Part shown: piece by piece, positions 50,086 through 62,215 of the stretch
How positions within the stretch are numbered: the first letter of the stretch is position 1
How the letters are laid out: each line of letters opens with the position of its first letter
Source: Branchiostoma floridae
Lineage: Eukaryota > Chordata > Leptocardii > Amphioxiformes > Branchiostomatidae
Assembly: GCF_000003815.2 (NCBI RefSeq)
Contig: NC_049985.1
Location: 8,952,251-9,016,250 of the forward strand
Length of the DNA stretch: 64,000 nt
Direction: 5' to 3'
Notes under the pieces: model-generated
Seen by the model: the letters and a program-made list of their open reading frames with translations, nothing else
Databases searched by the model: none
What the model was told of the DNA's origin: nothing
Made by a program: the position numbers and the translations under genes

Positions 50086-50943
50086 TGTTCGTGGAACTCT
50101 AGTTCTCTCTTCGGTTCTTCACGCGTCCAGACGTCCCTCCTGCTCTCTCCTCAATTTCCAATCCCTGACTCAGACAGAGTCATGATACAATAATGATAAT
50201 AATAATATCGGGTGTATTTTGCAGCAAGTGTGGGTAATGAGGCTGTTTACGTGGGCGGCATCTCCCCGAGCACGGACCCCAGTTTTACGTCCCTCCCGGA
50301 AGACGATGTCGTGGAAAGCTTCGTGAGGCTACAGCAATCCTATCGAAAGTAAAAACGGTGCTTACCTGCTCTAGTATGATATGACACCTCGGAGAGGGTC
50401 ATTAAATATAACCCTTAATTATCGGAATAAAATCTTTTAAATATCTCATGAGAATTCCTGCCGGGCATAAAATGTCTGCTGAGGTTGTTCCACTGCCAGT
50501 CATCCGTGTAATTCCTCCCAGTGGCCAGGCGTGTTGTGCATATCAAAATGCTGTCAAAAATTCGAATACCCGATTCAGACGTTGGAATTCTTTTTGTCGT
50601 TGCTCAACAAGAACCCCAACTCGCCAGAACCCCGCCAGTCGGGCCGGGACCCCCTGTTCACGGCCCGGAGCGTGAGCCCCTCGATCAGCACAGTGAACTG
50701 GTCAGACAGTACTGCACATGTCTCGCGATCATGCCCTATACACTGACTTTTAGGTACTTTTAAGGCACTATCAATTTCCAAAACGTAGACTTAACTTCAC
50801 TTTATTCTGCAAGCAGAGGTTGAGTCGCGGAGATATATTAGTAGTAGTAGAGAAATTGTTTGAACCCTTGTGTACTTGTTACTTCATGAAAGCTTGTCGT
50901 CGAGGTCATAACCGCTGAGGAGCGAGCAATGTATGTAAAACTT

Positions 50944-51001
50944 GTGTATATAAACTTATCAGACTCTAAATTGTGTATATAAACTTATCAGACTCTAAAT
51001 T
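50944..51001. repeat. 29-bp tandem repeat, two copies
   Basis: Unit starts GTGTATATAAACTTATCAGA. Segment 3 has three copies (55231-55317). Confidence 0.9.
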
Positions 51002-51009
51002 GTGTAAAA

Positions 51010-51092
51010 CTATAGCTCTGTTGTGTACGTTGTCTGATCCTTGCCTTATGACATAAGGCAAGGGTCAGACAACGTACACAACAGAGCTATAG
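51010..51092. repeat. Long hairpin, 40-bp arms, in segment 2
   Basis: Arms begin CTATAGCTCTGTTGTGTACG and are complementary over 40 bp with one mismatch and a 3-nt loop. The hairpin lies ~50 nt inside the intron that follows exon-1 copy 2. Confidence 0.92.
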
Positions 51093-51140
51093 TACATATA
51101 ACGTATATTACATATAACGTCCTTTGAAATGCCTACTTAC

Positions 51141-51207
51141 CCAGCTTGCTCAAGAACTCACTGTTCCTAGCCCTGCTTACAGCCGTCAGAAATCGCCCGT
51201 AGTTCAT
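51141..51207 (-). CDS. aadat: aadat first coding exon, copy 2
   Basis: An intact ATG, 22 codons (MNYGRFLTAVSRARNSEFLS, then KL) and a GTAAGT donor in the same phase as copy 1. It could therefore splice to the exon at 29689. It differs from copy 1 at residue 6 and at residues 15-18, inside the presumed targeting sequence. No downstream aadat exons lie between the copies, so it is an alternative first exon or a duplicated promoter, not a second gene. Confidence 0.8.
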
Positions 51208-51427
51208 TCTTGTTTTTGACTGCGACAAAATAACGTCTAAGTTTGATCGCGATCGATTACTAAGTGGACCGATACTGAAAGACGAAAAAAAAACGGTTGG
51301 CCCAGACAAATTACTTTCTGTAAATTTCCACTGTCGCATGTACAATGAACTAGCTTGAGGGCACTTGACTAATTGACTTATCCCTGATCATGACTCAGCC
51401 ACTACAAAGTAAGGTGTGGGCCGCTAA

Positions 51428-51670
51428 TACCCCCTTTCCACTAGGGCGGCGATCTCGCCGCGCTCTCTCTGCGACCTAAAATTTGACAGATCTCTCAACG
51501 AATTGTTAAGTTAAAAAACGAACCTTTATACGCTTTGTGTGTTTTCTTGTCTTTTCAGTGTCACTTTTACATTTTGTATGATGTATCCAGTATGAAATCG
51601 AAGTTTACACATAGTCGTTTTAGGTCGCAGTGAGAGCGCAGCGCGATCGCCGTCTAGTGGAAAGGGGGCC
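51428..51670. mobile_element. MITE present in segment 2 and absent from segment 3
   Basis: 243 bp with inverted ends (CCCCCTTTCCACTAG / CTAGTGGAAAGGGGG). TAA stands on both sides, and segment 3 reads straight through (GCCGCTAAGCAG). The 3-bp TAA suggests PIF/Harbinger type. Confidence 0.88.
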
Positions 51671-52601
51671 TAAGCAGTTGAAAATCATGATTTGGGGATA
51701 TTAAAGAATAGCCCTGGACATTGACACTGGAGATGATGATTAGCTTTATATCTCGTGTTTGATAGCTCTATGCGCCTATATATGCCCTACTTGTCCACTG
51801 TTCCTTAAATTTCTATTGTACAATGAACGGGGTCACTGACTGACATGTATGTTAATGATGTCTGTCTTAACAACCTATTGATATCTAAGTCTGTCATATT
51901 TGTAAAAAGTGAGAAAAAATATGACTGCAAGTTTGGTGTTTTATCGGCGGCAGCCTACCAGCGATAATTACATTGTTTGTAAAGCAAACTCAAAAGCAAA
52001 TAAACGTTATCATCTAACATTAACTAATGATTCCTTTTTAAACGTTGCACGGTAATATATTTCTCCACATCTGTAGGTTTATGAATCGATAAACCAGTTA
52101 CTTATTTCATATTTCCAAGTATAAAATACCTTCCATCAAAGAAATCAAAAGGTATTTTTAAGTAAGTCTGAATACGGATACACTGAGTTAAGTTTTATGG
52201 AACTCACAGTGTTGTAACTGAATCAAAAACCGCTGAAAAATGATTAGAAAATATATCCAAAATAGCTTTTCAGTGATAAAAGGATGTTTACTTTTGATAC
52301 TTAGTGCAAAATATAACCTTGATATCGTTGATGGCATGGTGGTGGCACTGTTAGGCATCTTGCCACCAGTGCGTTACTAAGTTTTCTAACTTAAAAAAAA
52401 AAAACACGTTGCGCTTGCAACTGGCACCTCAAGGTTTGCTTGCGGCACCTCCAGATCCGTGGGGCACCCCTAGGTTCCGTGAAGGTACATCTGCGCTATC
52501 GAACCCCGCAATGCCGCAAGCGTGCCCCAAGTGCAGTGTGGGTGCACCTTCACGGCTAGGTTCGCTTGCGGCACCTCTAGGTTCCGTGGGGCATCCCAGC
52601 T

Positions 52602-52635
52602 TAACAGCCGTCAGAAATTGCCCGTGGTTCACAGC
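52602..52635 (-). pseudogene. Degenerate fragment of aadat exon 1
   Basis: Minus strand reads NHGQFLTAV, like NYGRFLTAV of the intact copies. The start codon is GTG and the remainder is missing. It is absent at the matching point of segment 3. Confidence 0.6.
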
Positions 52636-52639
52636 CGCC

Positions 52640-54360
52640 ACGCCATGCCGAGAGTTCTAAGCAGTTTTCTTTTCCTTCCGCAAGAGAAAGTAGTCCGTTC
52701 CATGACTCCGCGCGTCAACACCCCTCACAAGAAAGCTTGTCGCTGAAGTATACAACTGCGTATCTTCTTCATTTCAAGTCATTCACAGTATTTTAGCCTC
52801 CTTGTTAGCTCATATAGATTTTTGAACCGGTTGTGTATCGTTTTCCTGTCATAAATACGACCCCAAATCAGGTGACTTTCGCGTAAATTCGCCTGTTGTT
52901 TTGAACCTGTTGTAGATTTCAAACCAACAGGAAATCACCTGCGTAAGAAAGAGCAAACCCTCTAGTTTCTGAAAGTATAAGATTTATTACAGATTATTTG
53001 GGCGTAATGCATTTGCCCCGATATTCTGTGAAGTCATGTCATAATTTTGATTCCAGAATAGAACGCAACGGGTTTGACGATTTAGCAATTATCCAACCGT
53101 GGTAGCTCCTCTCTCCATAGATCTTAAAGTTTATCACCAGAATTCTGTTTACGGTGGTCCCCAGTTTATGAATTCAGAGTTTCAAGTCAATATACCAATC
53201 CGAAGTGATCTAAATCTAACTTCAAAATTTCTAACTGACTGCCGTAGCGAACAGCGCGCCGTTTTTTGAGTGACAGATGTACGTTCCATGAACCCCGGGC
53301 GTCGGGACTACCTACCAAAAAGCTTGTCGCTCGAGTTTACAGCTATGTACAATCAATATTTCATCACCCTTACAATATGTAAGGTTTCTATTTTACTCCT
53401 ACGTACTTTTTAAACCGACTTTTACCTGTACCCGTTTGATGATATGATCTGAAATCAGTTGATTTTAGCACAAGTTCCCCGCTGCGTTTTACCTTACAGC
53501 AGATTTCAGAACGAAAGAAAATCTAGTACGTAAAATAGACCAAAATCTCTTCTTTCAGGTGGTATTTGGCATATTATCAATTTCGAGGGCGAAAAAGGCT
53601 TAAATTTGAACCGCGCGAGGCCACCTCATCAGAGGCGTCCGAAAAGGAACGCTTCCGTGCTGGCATCAGCGCCTGTTCCACAGAGCGCACGTCGGACCCG
53701 CACCATTGTATTTACGTACTAGTTACCGTAAAACTAAGATACCATTTGCTAATTCACTCCGTTTTTACGTGTAGTTTTTCTTTAGCCATCCTTTGAAAAC
53801 ACTGGAGAGGTATATTGGTTCCGATACTTGTGTTAAAAGTCGATTGCATTCGAATCAACCAAACCACCGACTGGTAACTTTTGGATTTAAAACAGTCGAA
53901 AAGGTGACCTCAGTAAACATGGAATTACAAACCTTTCCAGATTTCAAACCAACAAGATTTTCACAAGAGGTATAGTAGAAAATACAACAATTCTGGCGCA
54001 CTAGTCATTGAAAAAAGAATCGAAGGCGTAATGCATTTGCCCCGAAATTCAAATTCGTCGAAAATTTAGCTCAGAATGGCACCACCATTTTGCCAATTTC
54101 ATCGTGTAACAAATATGATCAGGAAACCAGACATAATAGTTATAAAAACCGACAAAAATGGATCATATCGAGATTACATGATATTCCTCTAAGACAGATA
54201 TAACACAATCTTAGTAGAAAGGCCGCCAATCAGGTCTAAAGAAGCTGTAAAACTCGGATGAAATTTCATCCACCTGACGCGCGAGAAGCGTTTCCTTAGC
54301 AACGTGTTGCTAAGGACCGCGGAGCGATTCGAACTGCATAGAAAACCTGTTCGAAAACTG
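52640..54360. other. Spacer between tandem segments 2 and 3
   Basis: Contains a diverged internal duplication: GCGTAATGCATTTGCCCCGA at 53002 and again at 54027, with AAGCTTGTCGCT blocks near 52733 and 53321. No gene recognised. Confidence 0.45.
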
Positions 54361-55325
54361 TTGTTCTTGACTGCGACAGAATAATGTCTAAGTTTGATCG
54401 ATTACTAAGTTTGACCGACTGGACAAAAGTGGCAGAGGAAGGAAAAAAAAACCTGCTGGCCGAGACCCATTACATTGTATAAATTTCCACTGCCGCATGT
54501 ACAATGAATAGCTTAACCAAGGACATTCTGAGAACGTCCTTGGCTTAACTGACCAATCCCTGACTCAGACAGAGTAAGGTGCGGACCGCCAAATCGAAAG
54601 TAAATACGGTGTTTACCTGCTGTAGTATGATATGACACCTCGGAGAGGGTCATTAAATATAACCCTTAATTATCGGAATAAAATCTTTTAAATATCTCCG
54701 AGAATTTCTGCCGGGCATAAATTGTCTGCTGAGGAAGGGGCATCTGGCCCAGCCATGTTCCACTGCCAGTCATCCGTGTAATTCCTCCCAGTGACCAAGC
54801 GTGTAGTGCATACCAAACGCTGTCAAAAATTCGAATACCCGATTCAGACGTTGAAATTCTTCAATGTTATAACATTTTTGTCGTTGCTCAACAAGAACCC
54901 CAACTCGCCAGAACCCCGCCAGTTGGGCCGGGACCCCCTGTTCACTGCCCGGAGCGTGAGCCCCTCGATCAGCACAGTGAACTGGTCAGACAGTACTGCA
55001 CATGTCTCGCGATCATGCCCTATCACACTGACTTTTAGGTACTTTTAAGGCACCGCCAATTTCCAAAACGTAGACGTAACATACTTCACTTTATTCTGCA
55101 AGCAGAGGTTGAGTCGCGGAGATATAGTAGTAGTAGAGAAATTGTTTGAACCCTTGTAGTACTTGTTACTTCATGAAAGCTTTTCATCGAGGTCATAATC
55201 GTTGAGGAGCGAGCAATGTATGTAAAACTTGTGTATATAAACTTATCAGACTCTAAATTGTGTATATAAACTTATCAGACTCTAAATTGTGTATATAAAC
55301 TTATCAGGCTCTAAATTGTGTAAAA

Positions 55326-55408
55326 CTATAGCTCTGTTGTGTACGTTGTCTGACCCTTGCCTTATGACATAAGGCAAGGGTCAGACAACGTAAACAACAG
55401 AGCTATAG
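55326..55408. repeat. Long hairpin, 40-bp arms, in segment 3
   Basis: Paralogue of 51010-51092 with one mismatch at a different position (GTAAAC arm). It lies ~50 nt inside the intron following exon-1 copy 3. Confidence 0.92.
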
Positions 55409-55456
55409 TACATATAACGTATATTACATATAACGTCCTTTGAAATGCCTACTTAC

Positions 55457-55523
55457 CCAGTTTGCTCAAGAACTCACTGTTCCTAGCCCTGCTTACAGCC
55501 GTCAGAAATCGCCCGTAGTTCAT
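55457..55523 (-). CDS. aadat: aadat first coding exon, copy 3
   Basis: Encodes the same 22 residues as copy 2 with an intact ATG and GTAAGT donor in the same phase. It is the most upstream of the three. Same interpretation as copy 2. Confidence 0.8.
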
Positions 55524-55659
55524 TCTTGTTTTTGACTGCGACAAAATAACGTCTAAGTTTGATCGATTACTAACTAAAAGTGGACCGATACTGAAAGACG
55601 AAAAAAACCGGTTGGCCCAGACAAATTACTTTCTGTAAATTTCCACTGTCGCATGTACA

Positions 55660-56551
55660 ACTAGAGTTCCACGACCCCATACCTTCGCCAAATAATCCTA
55701 CCTTTCTTTACAACTGCTGCTTTAATTGTTTATCATTGATTATGCAAATAAGGTTCTTATTTACATAAATTGTATCAGTTGATCATCTCCTCTACCAGAC
55801 ACCAGACGTACACAATCTATGTTAAGAAAGAAGGCTTTTATCGCATGAGACCCTCATTTGCATAATTAATGTTCAACGATGTTCACCCGTACATAACTTC
55901 CAAATACTACAAGTAAGAAGTTACTGTCATTTACGACAATAAAATTGTAGCATTTTCTCATTAATTATGCAAATTAGGTATTTATTTTGCATAATATATA
56001 TCAATCAATATTCTTCTCCTTCTCAGTTACAGGTGTCACATGTTGCAATGGTCCCATACTGGAACTGAGCATGTTCATAAAATTTCATAATTAATTATGC
56101 AAATTAGATAAATATTTGCATAACTAATATGTCATTATATGAAGCATCACTTAAGCTATCCACATACCAAAAATCCTAACAATTCGTTAACCTCTTTTTG
56201 AGTTATTCCCTTTTAAAGTCTGACAATAAACCTGCTCTGCAGTTCCATAACAAGCCGCTAGGGGGCCCAAACATACACCACCTACTCTCGGCATCAAGAG
56301 CTATCTACCATTAAAAAATCATGGCCATAGCATGTTCAGAACTTGAGATATCAAACCAAGAAGTTCTGCTGCAGTACCATAACAGGTTGCTAGGGGGCCC
56401 AAAATCTAATCGTTTCTAGGTCTCACCAAGACCTACTCACTTACCGAATATCAATACAATCCATCCAGGCGTTCTTGAGTTATTCTGGTCTTCTACATAC
56501 ATACAAACAAACAAACAAACGCTACCCAAAATATAACCTTCTTGGCGAAGG
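55660..56551. mobile_element. Dispersed repeat element (TTTGGCAAAGGTATG family), copy 2, inverted
   Basis: ~890 bp absent from the matching point in segment 2 (51351, GCATGTACAATGAACTAG). Ends read CTAGAGTTCCACGACCCC and TTCTTGGCGAAGGTAAT, with an ACAAACAAACAAAC run near the right end and two GCTAGGGGGCCCAAA motifs inside. Confidence 0.8.
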
Positions 56552-57750
56552 TAATGAACTAGCTTGAGGGCACTTGACTAATTGACTTATCCCTGATCGT
56601 GACTCAGCCACTACAAAGTAAGGTGTGGGCCGCTAAGCAGTGAAAATCATGATTTGGGGATATTAAAGAAAAGCCCTGGACATTGACACTGGAGATGATG
56701 ATTAGCTTTATATCTCGTGTTTGATAGCTCTATGCGCCTATATATGCCCTACTTGTCCACTGTTCCTTAAATTTCTATTGTACAATGAACGGGGTCACTG
56801 ACTGACATGTATGTTAATGATGTCTGTCTTAACAACCTATTGATATCTAAGTCTGTCATATTTGTAAAAAGTGAGAAAAAATATGACTGCAAGTTTGGTG
56901 TTTTATCGGCGGCAGCCTACCAGCGATAATTACATTGTTTGTAAAGCAAACTCAAAAGCAAATAAACGTTATCATCTAACATTAACTAATGATTCCTTTT
57001 TAAACGTTGCACGGTAATATATTTCTCCACATCTGTAGGTTTATGAATCGATAAACCAGTTACTTATTTCATATTTCCAAGTATAAAATACCTTCCATTA
57101 TTAGGCATTAAAGAAATCAAAAGGTATTTTTAAGTAAGTCTGAATACGGATACACTGAGTTAAGTTTTGTGGAACTCACAGTGTTGTAACTGAATCAAAA
57201 ACCGCTGAAAAATGATTAGAAAATATATCCAAAATAGCTTTTCAGTGATAAAAGGATGTTTACTTTTGATACTTAGTGCAAAATATAACCTTGATATCGT
57301 TGATGGCATGGTGGTGGCACTGTTAGGCATCTTGCCACCAGTGCGTTACTAAGTTTTCTAACTTAAAAAAAAACAACGTCGCGCTTGCAACTGGCACCTC
57401 AAGGTTTGCTTGCGGCACCTCCAGATCCGTGGGGCACCTCTAGGTTCCGTGAAGGTACATCTGCGCTATCGAACCCCGCAATGCCGCAAGCGTGCCCCAA
57501 GTGCAGTGTCACGGGGTGCACCTTTACGGCTAGGTTCGCTTGCGGCACCTCTAGGTTCCGTGGGGCATCTCAGCTTATGATACTGTCTTATGTCACGAGA
57601 GATCTGCTTGGAGATTAAAAGTAGCCCTGGTCCTCTGTGAATGTACAATCATATAGCAGAGTACCTCTATGAAAAGTCTTTGATCTATCTTAAGCAGCTT
57701 CTGTCATTGGAAAGCTTGTCTGCATGTCTTTAAAATGATACCCCATTTGT

Positions 57751-57889
57751 TAATCTCCAAGCAGATCCTACGGTGCCATAAGTTGGTATCAAAGCTGGCC
57801 AAGGATTATAGCCGGCCAAAGGGAGTCAAACGGGCACCTACGGTGGGTTTGATACTATTTTACGCCACCGTGGATCTGCTTGGAGATTA
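57751..57889. mobile_element. hAT-type MITE with 8-bp target-site duplication
   Basis: 139 bp with ends TAATCTCCAAGCAGATCC / GGATCTGCTTGGAGATTA. CCATTTGT flanks both sides (57743-57750 and 57890-57897). Related solo ends occur at 46552 and 57602. Confidence 0.9.
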
Positions 57890-59846
57890 CCATTTGTGAC
57901 GATCACGCCTTTGTGTAATGAGCACCATGACAGGTTTCGTGGTTAGGTCGCCTTCCAAAAGTGCCAAGTTTCGATGTGTTCCCAGGGGAATTTCCTCACC
58001 TTTCTGTTGTGACAACCGTGCTCAAATAGTCTGCTCATGTGTTTGAACTTAAATCAATGTTAAAATGAAGCGCCATGGCAACAATTGTGTCATTTTAACA
58101 GGTAGTAGATGAGCTTTACAATGAAGCATAATGCTGTTCCATTAATAAAGTAATAATTGAGATTTCATTTGTATAATCTAAATTTCCAAACCTCTTGTGT
58201 TGATTGTAATTTCTGTCATCCTTTGCAAAGAATTTCCATAGTTCAATAAATGTAGCCATTGTTCTTATTGTGGTATACATTGGTAACATGAGGATAAAAA
58301 TGTGTTAATTGTCTTTGTCTTTTGACAATATATATATTGTTTATTTATTCAGACCTATAGATATCCATAAATGTGAGTTTACTTGTACTGTAAGTAGTTG
58401 TTATACATGTAGACCTTACGAAAGTCGCTGTACTTTTGTCGTGTCAATAAAGATTACTTATGTAATGTTAACGTCATGTCTCGGGCTCATGATTATGTGT
58501 TACCAAGGTATATTGTCCTTGGTGTTACTTAGCCACTTTAACAGAAAGTCTAAAAATCTGCAGGACTCTTAGTAAGAGAAACCTTCTCATTATGCCAGTC
58601 ATCACAGAACACAATTATAATGTAACAAGTTGTAAAGTGCAGAACACAGAAAAGACCAAACAATCAGCAATAATTGTATGATTCAAAGAATCTCTGTATG
58701 AGGTACATGCCAGTTATCACAGCAAACAGTTTACATAAAGTGACAACTTGTGAAGTGTTGTAGCACTATTTATTTTTCAAAAGCAAAAAATGGAAAAACA
58801 CAAGTGTTATATATTCATCGAACTTCAACCCAATACTGTATGTTACAATAATATCTGCCTGGACAATACCTACATTGTATATACATGTGCTTTTTTATCA
58901 TTTGCAACAGGCAATCCACTGGTATCAAAGCAAGGTCATACAGAAGCAAAAAGTAAACATTACAAAAACAGAAAATGACAGATACATGTATTATCTAATT
59001 TCAACTTCTCTCTACTGTCCAATGCTGCATATTAACCAACATGGATTTGAAAAAAATAACCAACAACAATTATAAAATTACAGAGATACCCTGAACATTC
59101 ATTTAGGCAGAACATGGCTTTCCTTTGCACAGACTCTGCTGTCTGGCAATGAACACTTTTTTCTCCCCTTATCCATGCATAAATATACATGAAAAATCTT
59201 GGTCTGGTATCCAAAGGGGATCCACCAGTCAATCCGCCATGCAAATTGATGGTTGTCGAATATAGTTCAGGGCCTAAAACTTCAAGATTTTTTTCCTGGT
59301 CAAATGGGTAGAAATCCTGGCAGTTTTGAGGTGGGTGTGACAGGTGAGGGTTTCTACTTTGTGATTAGGGCCAAAAAGCTGAGTTTGTGTGGTTTTTAGG
59401 GGGTATAAAGTTGGGACTTTTTTGTCCTAGCACATGGCCTACTCACTGGGTTGTGGTGCGGTTTTGAGGTCATGGGTCAATCTTTCAGTTTCCCGGGAGT
59501 TTTCACCGTTAGATTCATGCCGAAATGTGGTTTGTCGGATAGCTGAGATGTCGGGCTTTCATATGAGGGTATGTTTGTGTGCCAGTAACGTCAGAAAGTT
59601 GAGTTATTAACAGTTGCTTTCTCCTCTTTTTTGTATAGGGAACCATTGTTTAGAGGCTGCAAATTGAATCACCTGCGGATACCCCAAACCTATTGCAACT
59701 GCTGAGTCGTTTTAGGTGGAAAAGACGAAAATGAGGAAGAAATGATGATGGAAGAGACTCTGCAGTTATAATAGATCTGGTTGCCAGGTTTTAAAAATCA
59801 CACCACAAGATGACTTAAAATGAAGCTCAAGATGATGGAGGAATAG
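57890..59846. other. Intergenic / probable 3' UTR region of txndc9
   Basis: A/T-rich. TTTATT at 58769-58774 would be an AATAAA signal for txndc9 ~1.07 kb past its stop. No other gene recognised. Confidence 0.4.
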
Positions 59847-61230
59847 TTAATCATCATCAGAATCATCATCAGAGTCCCCTGCCCCACCCCTGATGGACTT
59901 CTTCCCTCTCACTCCCTTTGGTTTCTGCCCCAGTGTGGGGGGGTTGGTAGGGTCTGCGTCACAGTCAATGACCCCAGATAACCCTAACCGCCACTCCATC
60001 ATTTCTGTGGGGAAGTCGTCCACCCCTCCGAGGTCGTCGAACCCTACGACAAAGTCCTTTGTCTTGCCGTCGATCACCAAGCAGATGGTGGGTAGGACGC
60101 GCACCTTCAGCCTCTCACACAGCCACTTGCACTTCTCCGCATCGATCTTGCAGAACCTGGTTCCAACGTGCTTGGGCGCCAGGATGGCCAGGTGCTTGTC
60201 CACGATCTTGCAGCGGAACGTGCTCTCCCGGTAGAAGTGGCACACCACGCGGGGGCTCTTCTGGCAGACAGGAAAGAACTCCTTTTCTTCTGGGATCTCT
60301 GTGTACTGGCCATGGCCCATCTGAAGGAGTTCCTGTCAGGAAGAAAGTAACTTGGTCATCACATTGTCTCAATCATAATCAGTGAGCAGTGAGCTTTCTT
60401 AGTAGTGGTGGAAGGGAAAACCTATCCACTATCTCAGTACTAGGGATTCCAACTACAGTACAGGCCTGATGTACTTTTTTCTGCATACCTGCACTGTTGC
60501 ACGTAACATTGAAAATTACCTGCACCAGACAAATTTTACCTGCACCACTCTGAATTTAGGAAGTATGGATCATACTAAAATTGTTCAGGAAACATTGCTA
60601 TCTTTTCTTTTATACTCTATAGGTGGTAACAGCCAATGCAGCTAATAACAATCCGTGTACACCTACATTATGGGACATTTATGTATAAAACCCAGTACAT
60701 GGACTAGTGCAGGTTAGGTGTAGGTAGACACCAGAAACACCTGTACAGCTCCAATTCTACCTGCACTAACCTGCATATGCAGGTGGTATTTTGGGCCCTG
60801 ACAGGTGATGTGCAAAGGTTAGGTATGGCAGGTCATTAAGTATAATGTAACATTATACTTAATGACCTGCCATAATTGTATCAGTAACTAGCAGCTGTGG
60901 ATTACTAGAAAGTGAACTCAGACTCTATATATTATCTGTAGTTTGACCTATTGTTCTTATTCTAAATACCTCTACTCTACCCAACAAATTTAATGGCATA
61001 AAAGCATGATACATGTATCGACCTAAGGAAGTTTGTTTCCACCTGAAGTGTGGACTTCTAACCTGTTTTTTAGAAGCCTGTTTTTTCAGGACTGCCAGCC
61101 GTTTCTGCTTGATTCTTTCCAAGTCGTCCTCGTCCATGTTGTCCAGGCGGTTCATCTCAGCATCGATCTGCTCCTCCACAGCCTGGGCTGCCTGAATAAC
61201 CTGCTGCTCCACTATCTTACCAACATCCAT
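59847..61230 (-). CDS. txndc9: Thioredoxin domain-containing protein 9 (phosducin-like)
   Basis: Two coding exons (61230-61063, 60332-59847) join in phase 0 to 217 residues (human 226). The helical N terminus (MDVGKIVEQQVIQAAQAVEE, MDEDDLERIKQKRLAVLKKQ) is followed by GHGQYTEIPEEKEFF. The thioredoxin fold comes next (VVCHFYRESTFRCKIVDKHL, RFCKIDAEKCKWLCERLKVR, DFVVGFDDLGG), with a tail RGKKSIRGG and an acidic SDDDSDDD end. The usual CxxC is absent, as in this family, which acts with the chaperonin CCT on tubulin and actin folding. An acceptor 20 nt before the ATG means the leader is split. A possible first exon ends at the GTATGTG donor near 62856. Confidence 0.95.
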
Positions 61231-61612
61231 GGTGGCTTTGGGTTACTTCCTGCACAGAAAACAACAATATCATAAGTACTAGAAGGCTAGAAATATCAGA
61301 TTGAGCATGGACTGCAGGGCTTAAAAATGTGAAACAACATCACTATTCTTGTGCCTCATAATCTCATTATAGTTTTTATACAGTGTGTGACATTATTTGT
61401 GTTCCCATAAACCTTGTTGGTATGGGAGGGAATGGTTACATTTTAACACAACAAATCAATCACAATGAAAAATTGGCCATATCTTTACATGAATAATGCA
61501 CTGAATAAGTGTGACACGGTAAATGTAAACGTAGGTCTGGAAAAAGATGAGTTGCTGATCTCTTGTGACAATGAGCAGTTAACTGACATTTATAGTGACA
61601 AATTTTGAGTTA

Positions 61613-61992
61613 GGCCCAGGAAAAAAATGTTGTGTTTCCTGTTTCAGTCCTGAAAAAATTAGGGTCGGTAGGTAGGGATTATCTTTTTTTTTTAGGCTGG
61701 CCAAAATTCTAGTGATACATATTTACAATACAGTTGAACAAAGTAAACTGAAAGGTATGATGACACTTGTCTTTCAATGTCAAACTTTAATTTTGTGCAT
61801 GATAGATACATTTATCCTTCATTAGATGGGACAAGCAGTGTTTTACTTCAATAGGAAGCAGGCCAAATAAAAATTCTAACTGGAAGCTATGTGACTCCAC
61901 TGCCCATCCCCCAAAAAAAGTCTAGGGTCGGCAGGTTTTTTTAGGGTAGGTAGGAAACAGGAAACACAACATTTTTTTTTTTTTTTCTTAGG
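61613..61992. mobile_element. PIF/Harbinger-like MITE, copy 2
   Basis: Almost identical to 30513-30902. The left end is GGCCCAGGAAAAAAATG after TTA. The right end is degenerate with a lengthened T-run. It lies upstream of txndc9. Confidence 0.85.
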
Positions 61993-62028
61993 ACTCGACC
62001 TGGGAGTTTGTATTGTAATTACAGTTGG

Positions 62029-62215
62029 GCCTTGAAAAAAAATGTTGTGTTTCCTATTTCCCAACTTACCCTAGAAAAACCTGCCAACCCTAGCCTTTTT
62101 AGGGGGTGGGCAATGGAGGCACATAGATTCCAATTAGAATTTTGATTCAGTTCTATTCAAGAAAAAGTCTGCTTGTCCTATCTAATGAAGGATAAAATCA
62201 TGTATCCACAGATTT
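62029..62215. mobile_element. PIF/Harbinger-like MITE, inverted partial copy 3
   Basis: GGCCTTGAAAAAAAATGTTG opening, then the family's right-half sequence in inverse orientation, diverging after about 190 bp. Confidence 0.65.

Larger units (their letters stand above)
50341..52640. repeat. Tandem segment 2 carrying aadat exon 1
   Basis: Very similar to segment 3 (54597-57590) over most of its length. It differs by one MITE present only here (51428-51670) and by the ~890-bp element present only in segment 3. Confidence 0.88.
54361..57590. repeat. Tandem segment 3 carrying aadat exon 1
   Basis: From 54597 it parallels segment 2. At 54361-54540 it also holds an extra copy of the sequence upstream of exon 1 (TCTTGACTGCGACAGAATAA onwards) that breaks off just before the exon. 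Confidence 0.85.

Noticed and set aside
51141-55523. Two additional complete aadat genes.
   Set aside because: Only exon 1 is duplicated; no exon 2 to 14 sequence was seen between the copies.
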